Below, one piece after another: positions 8,520 through 18,731 of a DNA stretch of 64,000 bases. The notes under the pieces are model-generated. The model did not search any database. It worked only from the letters and a program-made list of their open reading frames with translations, and had not been told where the DNA came from. The DNA comes from JALYZC01 sp963725645. GTDB taxonomy: Bacteria; Actinomycetota; Thermoleophilia; Solirubrobacterales; Solirubrobacteraceae. Within the stretch, counting starts at the first letter, position 1. Every line of letters begins with the position of its first letter. The stretch is from the NCBI GenBank assembly GCA_963725645.1, contig CAVRZD010000006.1, forward strand, positions 620,001 through 684,000, written 5' to 3'. The translations under genes were made by a program, and so were the position numbers.

Positions 8520-9047
8520 TCAGTTGAGGGAGGGATCGACCGGCATGCGCGCCAGCAGCGCGTATTCGCCGCCCTTGCGCTCGAGCGCGAGCGACCACAG
8601 ATCGTCCTCGTGGAAGGGATCGTCGGGGTCGACGGGCTCGACGATCCACGCTTCCTCCTCCAGCTCCGTCTCCAGCTGGTCCGGGCCCCAGCCGGCGTAG
8701 CCGGCGTACACGCGCGCGCGGCGCAGCTCGACCTCCGGGTTGTCGGGGTCGACGACCCCGAGGTCGCCGGCGACGAGGCGCGAGGCGTCGTCCGGGTCAG
8801 CGAAGTCGCCGAGCGCGATGACGGCCTCCGGGTGCACCGGCCCGCCCACGTGCACCACGCCGTCGGGCCCGCCCAGGTCGGCCAGTCCGGGGACGGCGTC
8901 GCGCACCGGCGCGTCAGAGGGGCGGTTGAGGACCACGCCCATGGCGCCCACCTCGTTGTGCTCGAGCACGAGCACGACGGTGCGGCGGAAGTAGTCGGCC
9001 AGCCGCGGGGACGCGATGAGCAGTTGGGACCGAAGCGACTCCGCCAT
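8520..9047 (-). CDS. AlgH/UPF0301 (YqgE) family protein
   Basis: I chose the ATG at 9047 because the product then begins MAESLRSQLLIASPRLADYF, the normal N-terminus of the family; longer reading has no similarity. RTVVLVLEHNEVGAMGVVLNRPS and the later VHVGGPV segment are the family signature, and RVYAGYAGWGPDQLETELEEEAW is the conserved core. The length of 175 residues is standard. The family has a known fold but no settled biochemical function. The start lies 72 bp from the divergent NHL-deacetylase gene. Confidence 0.88.
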   Translation of the reverse strand: MAESLRSQLLIASPRLADYFRRTVVLVLEHNEVGAMGVVLNRPSDAPVRDAVPGLADLGGPDGVVHVGGPVHPEAVIALGDFADPDDASRLVAGDLGVVDPDNPEVELRRARVYAGYAGWGPDQLETELEEEAWIVEPVDPDDPFHEDDLWSLALERKGGEYALLARMPVDPSLN

Positions 9048-9118
9048 GCGTGCATTGTGCCCGGAAAACCGCGCTATCTTGCTCGCGCACGGGTTCGTAG
9101 GGAGGCCAGCACCCGAAC

Positions 9119-10810
9119 GTGATGGATCACCGGTCCGCCAACTCCCCGCTCCGGCGCGCGCGTCTGCAGCTGTGGACCGCCGCACTCGCGGCGGGTTTGC
9201 TGGCGCTCGCTGCCATCCCCTCCGCGCCCGCGGCCACGCCGCGGCGTACGCTCGCCTTCGCGCGGTTCCTGACCGCCGCCGCGGGTCAGCCGGGGCGGCT
9301 CTCCGACCCGTCGGGCGTCGCGACCGACAGCTTCGGCAACCTGGTCGTGGCGGACACGGGCCACAATCGCATCGTCCGCCTGACGGCGGGCGGGCGCTAC
9401 CTCGGCGAGCTCGGTGGGCCGGCCGTCCTGTCCCAGCCCGCCGGCGTGGCCGTGGACGCGTACGGCGACGTCTACGTCGCCGATACCGGCCACAACCGGA
9501 TCGTCGAGTTCGATCCCACCGGCGCCGTGCTGCGCGCGTGGGGATCGGAGGGCGAGGGCCCCGGGCAGTTCGAGTTCCCCACCGCGCTCGCGATCGAACC
9601 CGGCGGCGACCTCTACGTCGCCGACACGGGCAACGGCCGGGTGCAGCGCTTCGCGCCCACCGGCGGGCTGCCGAAGCTCGTGTTCGGCAGCCTCGGGACG
9701 CGCCGCGGCCAGTTCGACACGCCGAGCGGGCTCGCCGTGGGCCAGACGGGCGACGTGCTCGTGTCCGACACGGGCAACGACCGGGTCCAGGTGTTCTACT
9801 CGACCGGCGCGTTCAAGCGCGCGTGGGGGAGGCACGGGAGCGACCCCGGCCGGCTCGACGGCCCACAGGGCATCGCGCTCGACCCGTCCGGAGCCGTGCT
9901 CGTCGCCGACGGCGGCAACGACCGCGTCGAGGCGTTCACGACCGCCGGACGCTTCCTGCGCGAGACGCGGGCGCGCCGGCCGGGCGACGCGCTGCAGGGT
10001 CCGGCGGGCGTGGCCGCGGACTGCAGCGGGCGGGTGCAGGTCGCCGACGGCGACGGCGATCGCGTGGCGAGCCTGCGCGCGGCGAACCTCGTCGGCCCGG
10101 CCACGAACACGATCCAGTACTTCCACCGCTCGGTGGCCGCGAACGCGGCGGTCGAGCGGGTCATCACCAGCAGGCGCCTCGTCGCGCTGACCTTCGACGA
10201 CGGGCCCTCGGAGCCCTATACGCAGCGCGTGCTGGACATCCTCGCTCGCTACCGCGCACACGCGACGTTCTTCGACGTCGGGCGCTGGGTGCAGATCTAC
10301 CCACAGCTCGTGCGCGCCGAGATCGACCAGGGCCACGAGGTCGCCAACCACACCTGGGACCACCCGCACCTGACCCAACTGGCCCCCGCCGATGTCGTGT
10401 CCGAGCTACAGAACGGCGCCGCCGCGCTGGAGCAGGCGGGAGCCCCCGCGCCGCGTTGGTTCCGGCCGCCCTACGGCCTGTTCAGCGGCGCCATCAGCAC
10501 CTCCGCCGACGCGCTCGGGCAGGCCACGATCGGCTGGCACCACACCTTCGACCAGTACCTCCTGCACGACCCCGCCGCCGGCGTCGCGGCCCTGCTGCGC
10601 AACGTGCGCCCCGGCTCGATCGTGCTCGCCCACGACGGCCAGAGGCTGCTGGACAGCCGGCTGGCGCAGCTGCCGAACTTCCTCGCCGGCCTGCGGCGCA
10701 ACTGCATGACGCCGACGACTGTCGGCGACCTGCTCCGCCAGACCGGGTTCTACAACGTGCGCACCGGCGGGCACGCCCCGGGCACGAATCCGTCGCCCGG
10801 CTCCGAGTAG
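9119..10810 (+). CDS. Secreted NHL beta-propeller fused to NodB polysaccharide deacetylase
   Basis: A 563-residue protein. Residues 1-40 form a twin-Arg-containing basic stretch plus hydrophobic signal segment ending APAA. Residues 55-320 hold at least six NHL repeats (D-P-S-G-V, V-V-A-D-T-G-H-N-R-I pattern), forming a propeller. Residues 355-545 are a NodB domain: LTFDDGP (catalytic Asp and metal Asp), NHTWDHPHL (H-x3-H metal ligands), RWFRPPYG and IVLAHDG. All five motifs are intact, so it should be an active metal-dependent carbohydrate esterase (CE4), removing acetyl groups from chitin-like, peptidoglycan or exopolysaccharide chains. The propeller may bind substrate or partner. Confidence 0.88.
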   Translation: MMDHRSANSPLRRARLQLWTAALAAGLLALAAIPSAPAATPRRTLAFARFLTAAAGQPGRLSDPSGVATDSFGNLVVADTGHNRIVRLTAGGRYLGELGGPAVLSQPAGVAVDAYGDVYVADTGHNRIVEFDPTGAVLRAWGSEGEGPGQFEFPTALAIEPGGDLYVADTGNGRVQRFAPTGGLPKLVFGSLGTRRGQFDTPSGLAVGQTGDVLVSDTGNDRVQVFYSTGAFKRAWGRHGSDPGRLDGPQGIALDPSGAVLVADGGNDRVEAFTTAGRFLRETRARRPGDALQGPAGVAADCSGRVQVADGDGDRVASLRAANLVGPATNTIQYFHRSVAANAAVERVITSRRLVALTFDDGPSEPYTQRVLDILARYRAHATFFDVGRWVQIYPQLVRAEIDQGHEVANHTWDHPHLTQLAPADVVSELQNGAAALEQAGAPAPRWFRPPYGLFSGAISTSADALGQATIGWHHTFDQYLLHDPAAGVAALLRNVRPGSIVLAHDGQRLLDSRLAQLPNFLAGLRRNCMTPTTVGDLLRQTGFYNVRTGGHAPGTNPSPGSE

Positions 10811-10817
10811 CGCGGGT

Positions 10818-11309
10818 CTAGGAGACCTCGCGCAGCCGGCCGGTCTCGACCTCGTAGACGAATCCGCGGACCGAGTCCTTGTTCGGGATGAACGGGCTCG
10901 CCTTGATGCGCGCGATCGACTGGCGCACGTCCTCGTCGAGGTCGGAGAACGCCTCGGCCGCCCACGCGGGCTTGATGCCGGTGTCGGCCTGGACCTGCGC
11001 CCGGAAGTCGTCGTCGGTGAAGGTGAGCATGCCGCAGTCGGTGTGGTGGATCAGGATGATCTCCTCGGTGCCGAGCAGGCGCTGGGAGATCGCCAGCGAG
11101 CGGATCTCGTCGTCGGTCACGACGCCGCCGGCGTTGCGGATCACGTGGGCGTCGCCCTCCTGCAGGCCGAGGGCTCCGTAGGGGTTCAGCCGCGCGTCCA
11201 TGCAGGCGACCACGGCGACCTTCTTCGCGGGCGGGAGCGGGAGGTCGCCCTTGTCGAAGCTGGCGGCGTAGCGCTCGTTGTTGGCCAGAAGCTCGTCGGT
11301 GGCGCTCAT
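10818..11309 (-). CDS. Beta-class carbonic anhydrase
   Basis: The 163-residue protein has the small mycobacterial-type beta-carbonic anhydrase layout. VVACMDARL gives the zinc ligand Cys36 with the catalytic Asp38-Arg40 dyad, HVIRNAGG follows, and IHHTDCGM supplies His89 and Cys92 as the remaining zinc ligands. It interconverts CO2 and bicarbonate in the cytoplasm. It converges with the deacetylase gene, with 7 bp between the stops. Confidence 0.92.
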   Translation of the reverse strand: MSATDELLANNERYAASFDKGDLPLPPAKKVAVVACMDARLNPYGALGLQEGDAHVIRNAGGVVTDDEIRSLAISQRLLGTEEIILIHHTDCGMLTFTDDDFRAQVQADTGIKPAWAAEAFSDLDEDVRQSIARIKASPFIPNKDSVRGFVYEVETGRLREVS

Positions 11310-11434
11310 TGAAGGGCTCCTCGAATCGTGGCGGTGGAAGGGGGTGCAATCGAATCCTACAAACCCCGACCCGGATTCACGAGATCCACCCGGGGCAGGC
11401 CTCGCCGCCCAGCCGCGGCGGTAGCCTGTCCCGC

Positions 11435-12767
11435 GTGGCGACGCCGGAATTCGTTCGGGCCGTGCCGGCGCGGCGGCTGCCCGCTGCCCGCCTCGCCCGC
11501 GAGGCCGCCGCCGCTTCGACGCTCGCCGGGATCGTGGTCGTCGTGTTCCTGTTCGCGGCGGCGGCGGCGTCGGGGCCGTTCCGGTTCGTCGTTCACCACG
11601 ATTTCGTGTCCTCGGGCCTGCCCGGGTGGATCAACGGCCCGCTCGCGGGGCTGGGCCCGGGGCTCAGCGACCAGCGCCTGATCGTCCTGTCCCTCGCGCT
11701 CTTCGGGCTCTACCTCGCCGCGGTGGCGCTCGCCGACTGGATGCGGCTCGGCTGGGTGGTGGCGGCGATCCTCGCGCTGCACGCGATCCTGCTCGTCGGG
11801 CCGCCGATGTGGCTGACCGACGCGTTCAACTACCTCGGCTTCGCGCGATTGGGCGCGCTGCACGGGCTCAACCCCTACGGCGCCACGCCGGCGGCAGTCC
11901 CGGGCGACGCCGTGTTCCAGTACGTCACGTGGCCGCACCTGACGAGCCCCTACGGGCCGCTGTTCACGGCCGCCAGCTACCTGCTGGTGCCGTTCGGCGC
12001 CGCTGGCGGGCTGTGGGCGCTGAAGGTCGCGGTCGTGGCGGGGTCGCTCGGGTGCCTCGCGCTGGTGTGGAAGCTCGCCGAGGCGCTCGAGCGGCCGGTC
12101 GTACCGGTGCTGGTGCTCGTGGGCCTGAACCCACTCGTGCTCGTGTACGGCGTCGGCGGCTTCCACAACGACCCGTTCATGCTCCTGCTCGTGCTCGGCG
12201 GCATGCTCTGGGCGGTGCGCGGGCGTGCGGCGCTGTCCGGAGCGGCGATCGTGGGGGCCGCGGCGGTGAAGGTGACCGGCGGGCTCGTGCTCCCGTTCAT
12301 CTGGGCCGCCAGCCGCGAGAAGCGGCGCGTCGCCGCTTGGCGCCGCGGCGGCGGCCGCGGGCGTGCTCGTGCTGGCCGCCGTGCTGTTCGGGTCGGACCT
12401 CGGGGCGGCGCTGACGCCGTTCAGCGATCAGGGCGACGCGACCTCGCTGCGGTCGTTCCCCGGCCAGATCTCCCAGGCGTTCCTCGACCAGCGCGACGTC
12501 TCGCCGACCGTCCAGGTGGTCGCGCAGGTGGTGTTCGTGCTGGTGCTCGTCGGCCTGGTCGTCCGCACCTGGCGCGGGGGCGACTGGATCGTCAACGCCG
12601 GCTGGGCGATGCTCGCGCTGCTGCTCGCGCTCCCCTGGGTGATGCCCTGGTACCTCGCGTGGCTGCTGCCGTTCGCAGCGCTGGGTCGCGATCGGCGGCT
12701 GCGCGCGGCCGCGCTCACGCTGACCGCGTTCCTGCTGGTGGTCCGCATGCCGTATCCACCGTTCTGA
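11435..12767 (+). CDS. GT-C mannosyltransferase-like membrane protein (GT87/MptB-like, frameshifted)
   Basis: Starts at GTG 11435 (VATPEFVRAVPARR). Many hydrophobic segments, with an early loop WLTDAFNYLGFARLGALHGLNPYG and HLTSPYGPLFT, the pattern of actinobacterial polyprenol-phosphomannose-dependent GT-C enzymes (MptA/MptB, GT87). The frame changes by one base near 12337, inside RVAA; from 12340 the second frame reads AAAAAGVLVLAAVLFG and continues to the stop after VRMPYPPF. Both halves are needed for a normal 440-residue protein. It would add mannose or another sugar from a lipid-linked donor on the outer face of the membrane. The acceptor is unknown. Confidence 0.75.
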
Positions 12768-12887
12768 GAGGGGTGCCCGCGGCGAGGCTCGGACCTTGGG
12801 CTCTATCGGTCATCGGACCGGTATTGCTCAAAGCGTGCGGAATGAGGCTACGATGGCCACGGGAAGTGCACTGAATCGGAGCTGACG

Positions 12888-15800
12888 ATGGGATTTCTGA
12901 CTCGACGGATCGAGGCGGCGCTGTTGGCGTTGATCGTCAGTGTGTCTGGCCTCATGGCGTGGGCCGCGCCCGCGTCCGCCTCGGTCTATCCCGCCGGCTT
13001 CGCCGACACCACCCTCGTGTCCGGCCTCAGCTCGCCCACGGCGGTGGCGTGGGCTCCCGACGGCCGCATGTTCATCGCGCAGAAGGCCGGCCAGGTGCGG
13101 GTGCTTCCGGTCGGGGCCCAGCCCAACCAGTCCGTGCAGCTCCTGGACATCTCGTCCCATGTCAACAACTACGCCGACCACGGGCTGCTGGGCATCGCCG
13201 TGGATTCAAGCTTCGCGACGAACCACTACCTGTACCTGCTCTACGTCTACGACGCGAACCCGATCAACCAGACCGGGCCGAAGACCTCGCGGCTGACGCG
13301 GGTCACGGTCAACAGCGACAACACCGCATCGGGCGAGACCGTCCTGCTCGGGACGAGCCCGGTCCAGCCGTGCCCCGTCGCGGCGAACGTGCTGGATTGC
13401 CTGCCCGCGGATTCCTCGACGCACTCCATCGGCACCGTGCGCTCGGACCCGGACGGCACGCTGTGGGTCGGCTCGGGTGACGGCGCCGACTACGGCGGCG
13501 TGGACAACCTCGCTTTCCGCACCTACGACGAGCAGAGCTTCGCCGGCAAGATCGTCCATATCGACCGCAACGGCAACGGGCTGCCGGGTCACGCGTTCTG
13601 CCCGGCCGACGCCGACCTCACCCACGTGTGCACGAAGCTGTACGCCAAGGGCTTCCGCAACCCCTTCAGATTCACCATCGGCCCCTCGGGCCCCCAGATC
13701 GGGGACGTGGGCTGGAACAGCTTCGAGGAGCTCGACGTGACGGCCGGCGCCGGCAAGAACTACGGCTGGCCCTGTTACGAGGCCGCGACGCACACGCCCG
13801 GTTACAGCGCCGACTCGCGCTGCTCGGGTGCCGACGGGCGAATACTCGAAGGAGGGGACGGCCAACGCGGACGTCGCGCCGAACTACAACTACGCGCACA
13901 CCGGTTCCGACGCCGTGATCGGTGGCCCCAGGTACGCCGGGACGGTGTATCCGAGCGCGTACAACGGCAACCTGTTCTTCGGCGATTACGCCGCGAACTT
14001 CATCAAGCGGCTCGCGCCCGACGGGTCGGGCGGCTGGAACGTGCAGTCGTTCGGGACCGGCGTGAGCGCGCCGGTGGACATCGAGCCGGCGCCGGACAAC
14101 GGCGACCTCGTCTACTCCGACATCGTCAACGGCGTCGTCAACCGGATCACCTACTCGTCCGTCAACCGCCCGGACCTCGCGCTCGGCAAGCCGACGACGG
14201 CCTCCTCGTCCGAGGATCGCCAGCCTCGGTCCCGCGAACGCCGTCGACGGCAACTCGGCCACGCGCTGGAGCTCGGGCTTCGCGGACGGCCAGTACTGGC
14301 AGGTCGATCTCGGGAGCAGCCAGACCGTCGACACGGTGAAGATCAACTGGGAGACGGCCTACGCGGCGCAGTTCACGGTCAGCACGTCGACCGACGGGAC
14401 CAACTTCACGACGGCCGCCGACGTCGCCGGGACGGGCGCCGGGCCACAGACGGTGGCGTTCTCGGCGCGCGCGGCGCGCTACGTGCGGATCACAGGCACG
14501 ACCCGCGCGACCCAGTGGGGCGTCTCGTTCTGGGACGCGAACGTCTACGGGCCCTCCAGCCCACAGACGACCGACCTGGCGCTGGGCCAGCCCGCGGCCT
14601 CCTCCTCGTCGGAGGACCCCACGCCTCGGCCCGTCCAACGCGGTCGACGGCCTCTCGACCACGCGCTGGAGCTCGGCGTTCGCGGACGGCGAGTGGTGGC
14701 AGGTGGACCTCGGCGCCGCCAAGACGATCAACACCGTCGACGATCAACTGGGAGGCCGCGTACGCGGCGCAGTACCGCATCAGCACCGTCCACCGACGGG
14801 ACCAATTTCACGACGGCCAGCGACGTGACCGGAACGGGCCCGGGCCCGCAGACGACGGCCTTCGCCGCCCGCTCGGCCCGGTACGTGCGGATCACCGGCA
14901 CGACCCGTGCGACGCCGTGGGGCATCTCCTTCTGGGACGTCAACATCTACGGCCCGGCGGGCAACAACCCACCGAAGGCCGTGGCCAGCGCCACCCCCGC
15001 GTCCGGAGCGGCGCCGCTGGACGTCACGTTCAAGGGGGACGGATCGAGCGACCCCGACGCTGATCCGCTGACCTACGACTGGGACTTCGGCGACGCCAGC
15101 GCGCACTCCACCAGCGCCAACCCGACGCATCGCTACTCGACCGCGGGCAACTTCACGGCGCGGCTCACCGTCAGCGACGGCCGCGGCGGCACGGACAGCG
15201 CGACTGTTCCCATCACGGTCGGCACCCCGCCGACCGTGACGATCACCGCGCCGACCAACGGCTCGACCTACCGCGACGGACAGCCCGTCTCCCTCACCGG
15301 TTCGGCGACGGACTTCCAACGGCGGCGGGCTGACCGGCACGGCGCTGGACTGGCACGTGATGGCCTGCATCACTCCACCCACATCCACGACCTCGGGCAC
15401 TTCAGCGGGTCGCCGACGAGCTTCACGCCGCTGACCGAGCCACGATGCGGACTCCTACTACGACGTCGACGCTCACCGCGACCGACGCGAACGGCCTGAG
15501 CGCTCGAAGACCGTCTCGATCAATCCGCAGACCGGTCTCTTTCACGCTCGCCTCGGCACCGGCCGGCGCTCCGGTCAGCTACGCCGGCGTCAACCAGACC
15601 GCGCCGTTCACGACCAACGCGGCCATCGGGTTCGCCACGACGATCACCGCGGCGACCCAGTTCGTGTCCGCCGGCGTGACCTACCAGTTCGTCTCGTGGT
15701 CGGACGGCGGCGCGGCGGCGCACAACATCACGATTCCGGCCTCGAACACGGTTCTGACCGCGCACGTACCAGGCCGTCTCCCGCGAGGACAAGGCCCGTG

Positions 15801-16177
15801 GCCGCGTGGCCACCGCCTCGAGCGTCGAGGCGTCGGGGCTGGAGGCGCCCAAGGCCGTGGACGGCAACTCGGCCACCCGCTGGAGCTCGAAGTTCCAGAA
15901 CTCGCAGTGGTGGCGGGTCGACCTCGGCCGCGCCCGTGCGGTCGACACCGTGACGCTGAACTGGGAGACGGCGTATGCCTCGCGGTACCAGATCCGGACG
16001 TCGACGAACGGAACCACGTTCACCACCGCCGCCGACGTGACGATCACCGCGCCGGGGGTGCGAACGACGCAGTTCGCGTCGCGCAGCGCCCGCTACGTGC
16101 GGATCGTCGGCGTCACGCGCGCGACCCAGTGGGGCATCTCCTTCTGGGACGCGAGCGTGTTCGGCGCGCCGGATTGA
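12888..16177 (+). CDS. Secreted PQQ-type sugar dehydrogenase with three F5/8C modules and a PKD domain (many frameshifts)
   Basis: ATG 12888 opens a signal peptide (ALLALIVSVSGLMAWAAPASA). Residues 35-430 form a glucose/sorbosone dehydrogenase propeller (AVAWAPDGRMFIAQKAGQVRV, ADHGLLGIAVD, KGFRNPFRFTIG, GKNYGWPCYEA). Then follow two discoidin/F5-8C (CBM32-like) domains (about 14165-14560 and 14575-14955), a PKD domain (about 14975-15225, DWDFGD), an Ig-like stretch and a third F5-8C domain (15796-16174). At least ten one-base shifts interrupt it, near 13832, 14212, 14622, 14745, 14795, 15316, 15377, 15442, 15503 and 15770. With these repaired it is one protein of about 1,090 residues. It would oxidise sugars using PQQ while anchored to glycans. 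Confidence 0.75.
14165..16174 (+). repeat. Three F5/8C module repeats
   Basis: Three copies of one module lie at about 14165-14560, 14575-14955 and 15796-16174. Each encodes N-A/K-AVDG...TRWSS, W-QVDLG or WRVDLG, a TST(D/N)GT-FTTA block, ARYVRI-G-TRAT-WG(V/I)SFWD. Copies 1 and 2 are close at DNA level, so recombination or misassembly between them is possible. They sit inside the sugar dehydrogenase gene. Confidence 0.75.
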
Positions 16178-16190
16178 CGGTGGCGCGCAG

Positions 16191-17927
16191 TCAGGACCGG
16201 ATGCGGACCTCTTGGCGGTTGGTCCCGCCGGGGTCGTGGAAGTACCAGAAGAGCGTCAGAACGCGCAGGAGGGCGTCGGCCATGGGGGCGCGGGCCTGCG
16301 GCGTCGTATTCAGCGCCGCCTCCAGCGCCTCGCGTTGCACGTAGCTCCACAGGGGCGAGCCCGGCGCCGAGCCGCACAGCTCGCGGAGCGCGTCGAGGTG
16401 GGTCTCCAGCCAGCTCAACGCCGGAGGCCTCTCGGCGGCTCCGTCGGCCTCCGCGGACGAACGTGCGAGCGGCCCCGAGCGCGGCAGCCGACGTGCCAAG
16501 AGGCCGGCGGCGGTACGCGTCGCGCGCGCGGTGACCTCGAGCCCGGCACGCGCGGGACGCTGTGGGGGCCATGGCGCCTCGAACGGGAGGTCACGAATGT
16601 CGGGCGCAAGGAGAGTCATGAGCTGGTAGTGCGCCGCTTCCACGCATGACTCGCGCAGCGTCAGCCCGTACGCGTAGTGCATGTAGGCACGTGAGCAGAA
16701 CGGCGTGAAGACGTCGTGAGTGCCGGAGGTGCGCCGCACCCCGGAGGAGCCCCAGCGCGCGACGCGCTCGAAGGCGAAGAACGCCTCGGAAAGCTCGGGA
16801 TTACGCCACCCCTCGCCGCGACGCGCGGCTGTGAATCGGTCCAGGTGGTCACGCGCGGTCCGGACGGCATCGGGGGTGAGTAGGCCGCCGAAGCTCCGCG
16901 CCTTCGTGCGCAGGAGGGCCTTCTGGACGCGGGCCGAGTGCCGAGCCAGCGGCAGGTTGGACGCCAGCGCGCGCGGCAACGTGCTGCATCCGCGTGTCAT
17001 CTCGCCCCCGACGCCCCAGAGCTTGACGCCGATGGTGTCGATCGGGTCGAGCTGGTCCGCGTAGTCGATGATCTGCGCCAGGCTCGAAGAGGCCGTCGGT
17101 CTGGGTGATGAAGATCCGCACCACCTCCCGCCAGTCGACGTCGACCGACTCGACGACGTCCGGGGGCCAGACTTCGTAGGCCACTCCGAGCGTCCGGGCG
17201 ACCCCTCGGGCGAGCTCCACCTCCATGTCTCCGTCCCGGCCGATCGTGTAGTAGCTCGCCGAGACACCGGCGCTCCGGAGCAGCGCGGCGAGCAGGCGGC
17301 TGTCGCGGGCCGGCCGTCAGCGCGCACAGCACCGGGACATCGGGGACCGCCGCCGCCGCGGTCAGCTGCTCGAAGCGAGCGGGCGACGTCGCGGGTGGGC
17401 ACCCGGGGCTGGCGCCTCGGCACCACGTCGGCGGGGGTCAGATACGGCTCGGCGGTGAGCGAGGCCCGCTCGACGACGTAGCGGTGGCCTCCGCGGAGCG
17501 ACCGCACGCGGTCCAGCAGCGTACGGTCACCCGCCGCCCAGCCCAGCGCGAGGAACGTGCTCGTACCGAGCGGATCGGGCTCCTCCAACCCGAAGGCGCG
17601 GCGCAGCACCTCGACGCTGTTGCTGATGGCCCGGCCGCCGTCGACCTCCACGCAGAAAAGAGGGCTCATTCCCAATGTGTCGGTCACGCACTCGATGCGA
17701 TCGGCGGCGACATCGACCCGCGCCACCACGAACTGGCCCTCGAGCTCGCGCGATAGCTCGTTGCAATGCCGGAGTAGCACGTCCGCGTGGTAGGGCGACT
17801 GCCGGTTGCGCCGGTCGAGCGGGAGCCCGTCGAGCAGGACGACGACGTCATCCGCCTGGGCGCGGTAGCGGCGTGGGCCGCCGATTGACTACCCGGTCAC
17901 GGGACGATCGGCCTCCACGGCGCACAT
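16191..17927 (-). CDS. Asparagine-synthase-like protein (AsnB family), interrupted
   Basis: The ATG at 17927 gives M-C-A-V-E..., placing Cys at position 2, the nucleophile of class II glutamine amidotransferases. Codon 13 is an in-frame TAG (17889-17891), after which the same frame reads RRYRAQADDVVVLLDGLPLD and GQFVVARVDVAADRIECVTD, normal for the N-terminal domain. The synthase half has LTAGRDSR (pyrophosphate loop, variant of SGGxDS) in other frames, with shifts near 17385, 17310 and 17080, and ends after FWYFHDPGGTNRQEV. Such proteins amidate sugars, peptides or small molecules. As read it is broken; sequence error could explain this. Confidence 0.7.
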
Positions 17928-17995
17928 CCTCCCACGCCGGGACCCCCAGTCCGCGCGACCCACCTATCCGCGCGCGCCATCATGCTTACCTGCTG

Positions 17996-18727
17996 ATGTC
18001 CACGTCCGCACCATCGCCGCCGGCGCTCCGGGCGCTCGGGCGGAAGGCCAGCGCCCTTCGCCGCCGGCGGCGCCGGCCCGCGCTGGTCCGCCGGCTCGGG
18101 CTCGCCCCGCGCGACGACCTGCTTCGCCTGGGCAGCGACTACGGCGGATGGGTGATCGTCACCTCCCTGCTGTCGCAGGAGTCGGTGTGCGTGCTGGCGG
18201 GCACAGGGGAGGACATCTCGTTCGACCTGGCCCTGATTGCCCGGTTCGGCTGCCGCGTGTTCGCGCTGGACCCGGTGCCCAAGGCCCAGGAGTACGTGGC
18301 CGAGGCGGCGAAGTTCGAGCCCCGCCACCAGTTACTCCCCGTCGGCCTGTGGTCCGAGGACACCACTCTGTCGTTCCATGCCCCCGATGACCCGGCCTAT
18401 GTCTCACACTCCGCGATCAACCTCAAGGGCACTGAGGCGACCCTCGAGGCGCAGGTGCGGTCCGTCGACTCCCTGATGCGGGACCTCGGGGTCGATCGTC
18501 TGGACCTGCTGAAGGTCAGCGCGGAGGGCTCCGAGTACGAGATCCTCGAGCACGTCGGCGACACCGGCGTCGACGTTCGCATACTCTGCGTCGAGTACGC
18601 GCAGCCGACCACGATCGAACGAATCGAGGAGTCGGCCCGCCGCCTCATCGCGGCCGGCTACACACTGGTGGCGGCCTGGGGCTGGAAGTTCACGTTCGTG
18701 CGGAACGCGCGCACCGCCGACGCCTGA
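17996..18727 (+). CDS. FkbM-family methyltransferase-like protein
   Basis: Starts at ATG 17996 (MSTSAPSPPALRALGRKASA); upstream codons in the frame are not protein-like. GTGEDISFDLALIARFGCRVFALDPVPKA is the SAM-binding first strand and acidic-loop region; ESVDSLMRDLGVDRLDLLKVSAEGSEYEIL is the FkbM signature, in which K-x-D-x-E-G usually appears; here it is KVSAEG, so the Asp is replaced by Ser. 243 residues, normal length. Members O-methylate sugars or lipids. It starts a plus-strand polysaccharide run, 4 bp before a glycosyltransferase. Confidence 0.78.
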   Translation: MSTSAPSPPALRALGRKASALRRRRRRPALVRRLGLAPRDDLLRLGSDYGGWVIVTSLLSQESVCVLAGTGEDISFDLALIARFGCRVFALDPVPKAQEYVAEAAKFEPRHQLLPVGLWSEDTTLSFHAPDDPAYVSHSAINLKGTEATLEAQVRSVDSLMRDLGVDRLDLLKVSAEGSEYEILEHVGDTGVDVRILCVEYAQPTTIERIEESARRLIAAGYTLVAAWGWKFTFVRNARTADA

Positions 18728-18731
18728 TCCC

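Noticed and set aside
14165..14955. Tandem duplication created by misassembly of F5/8C modules
   Set aside because: The copies differ at many codons and in linker sequence, so they look like real repeats, although the indels within are doubtful.
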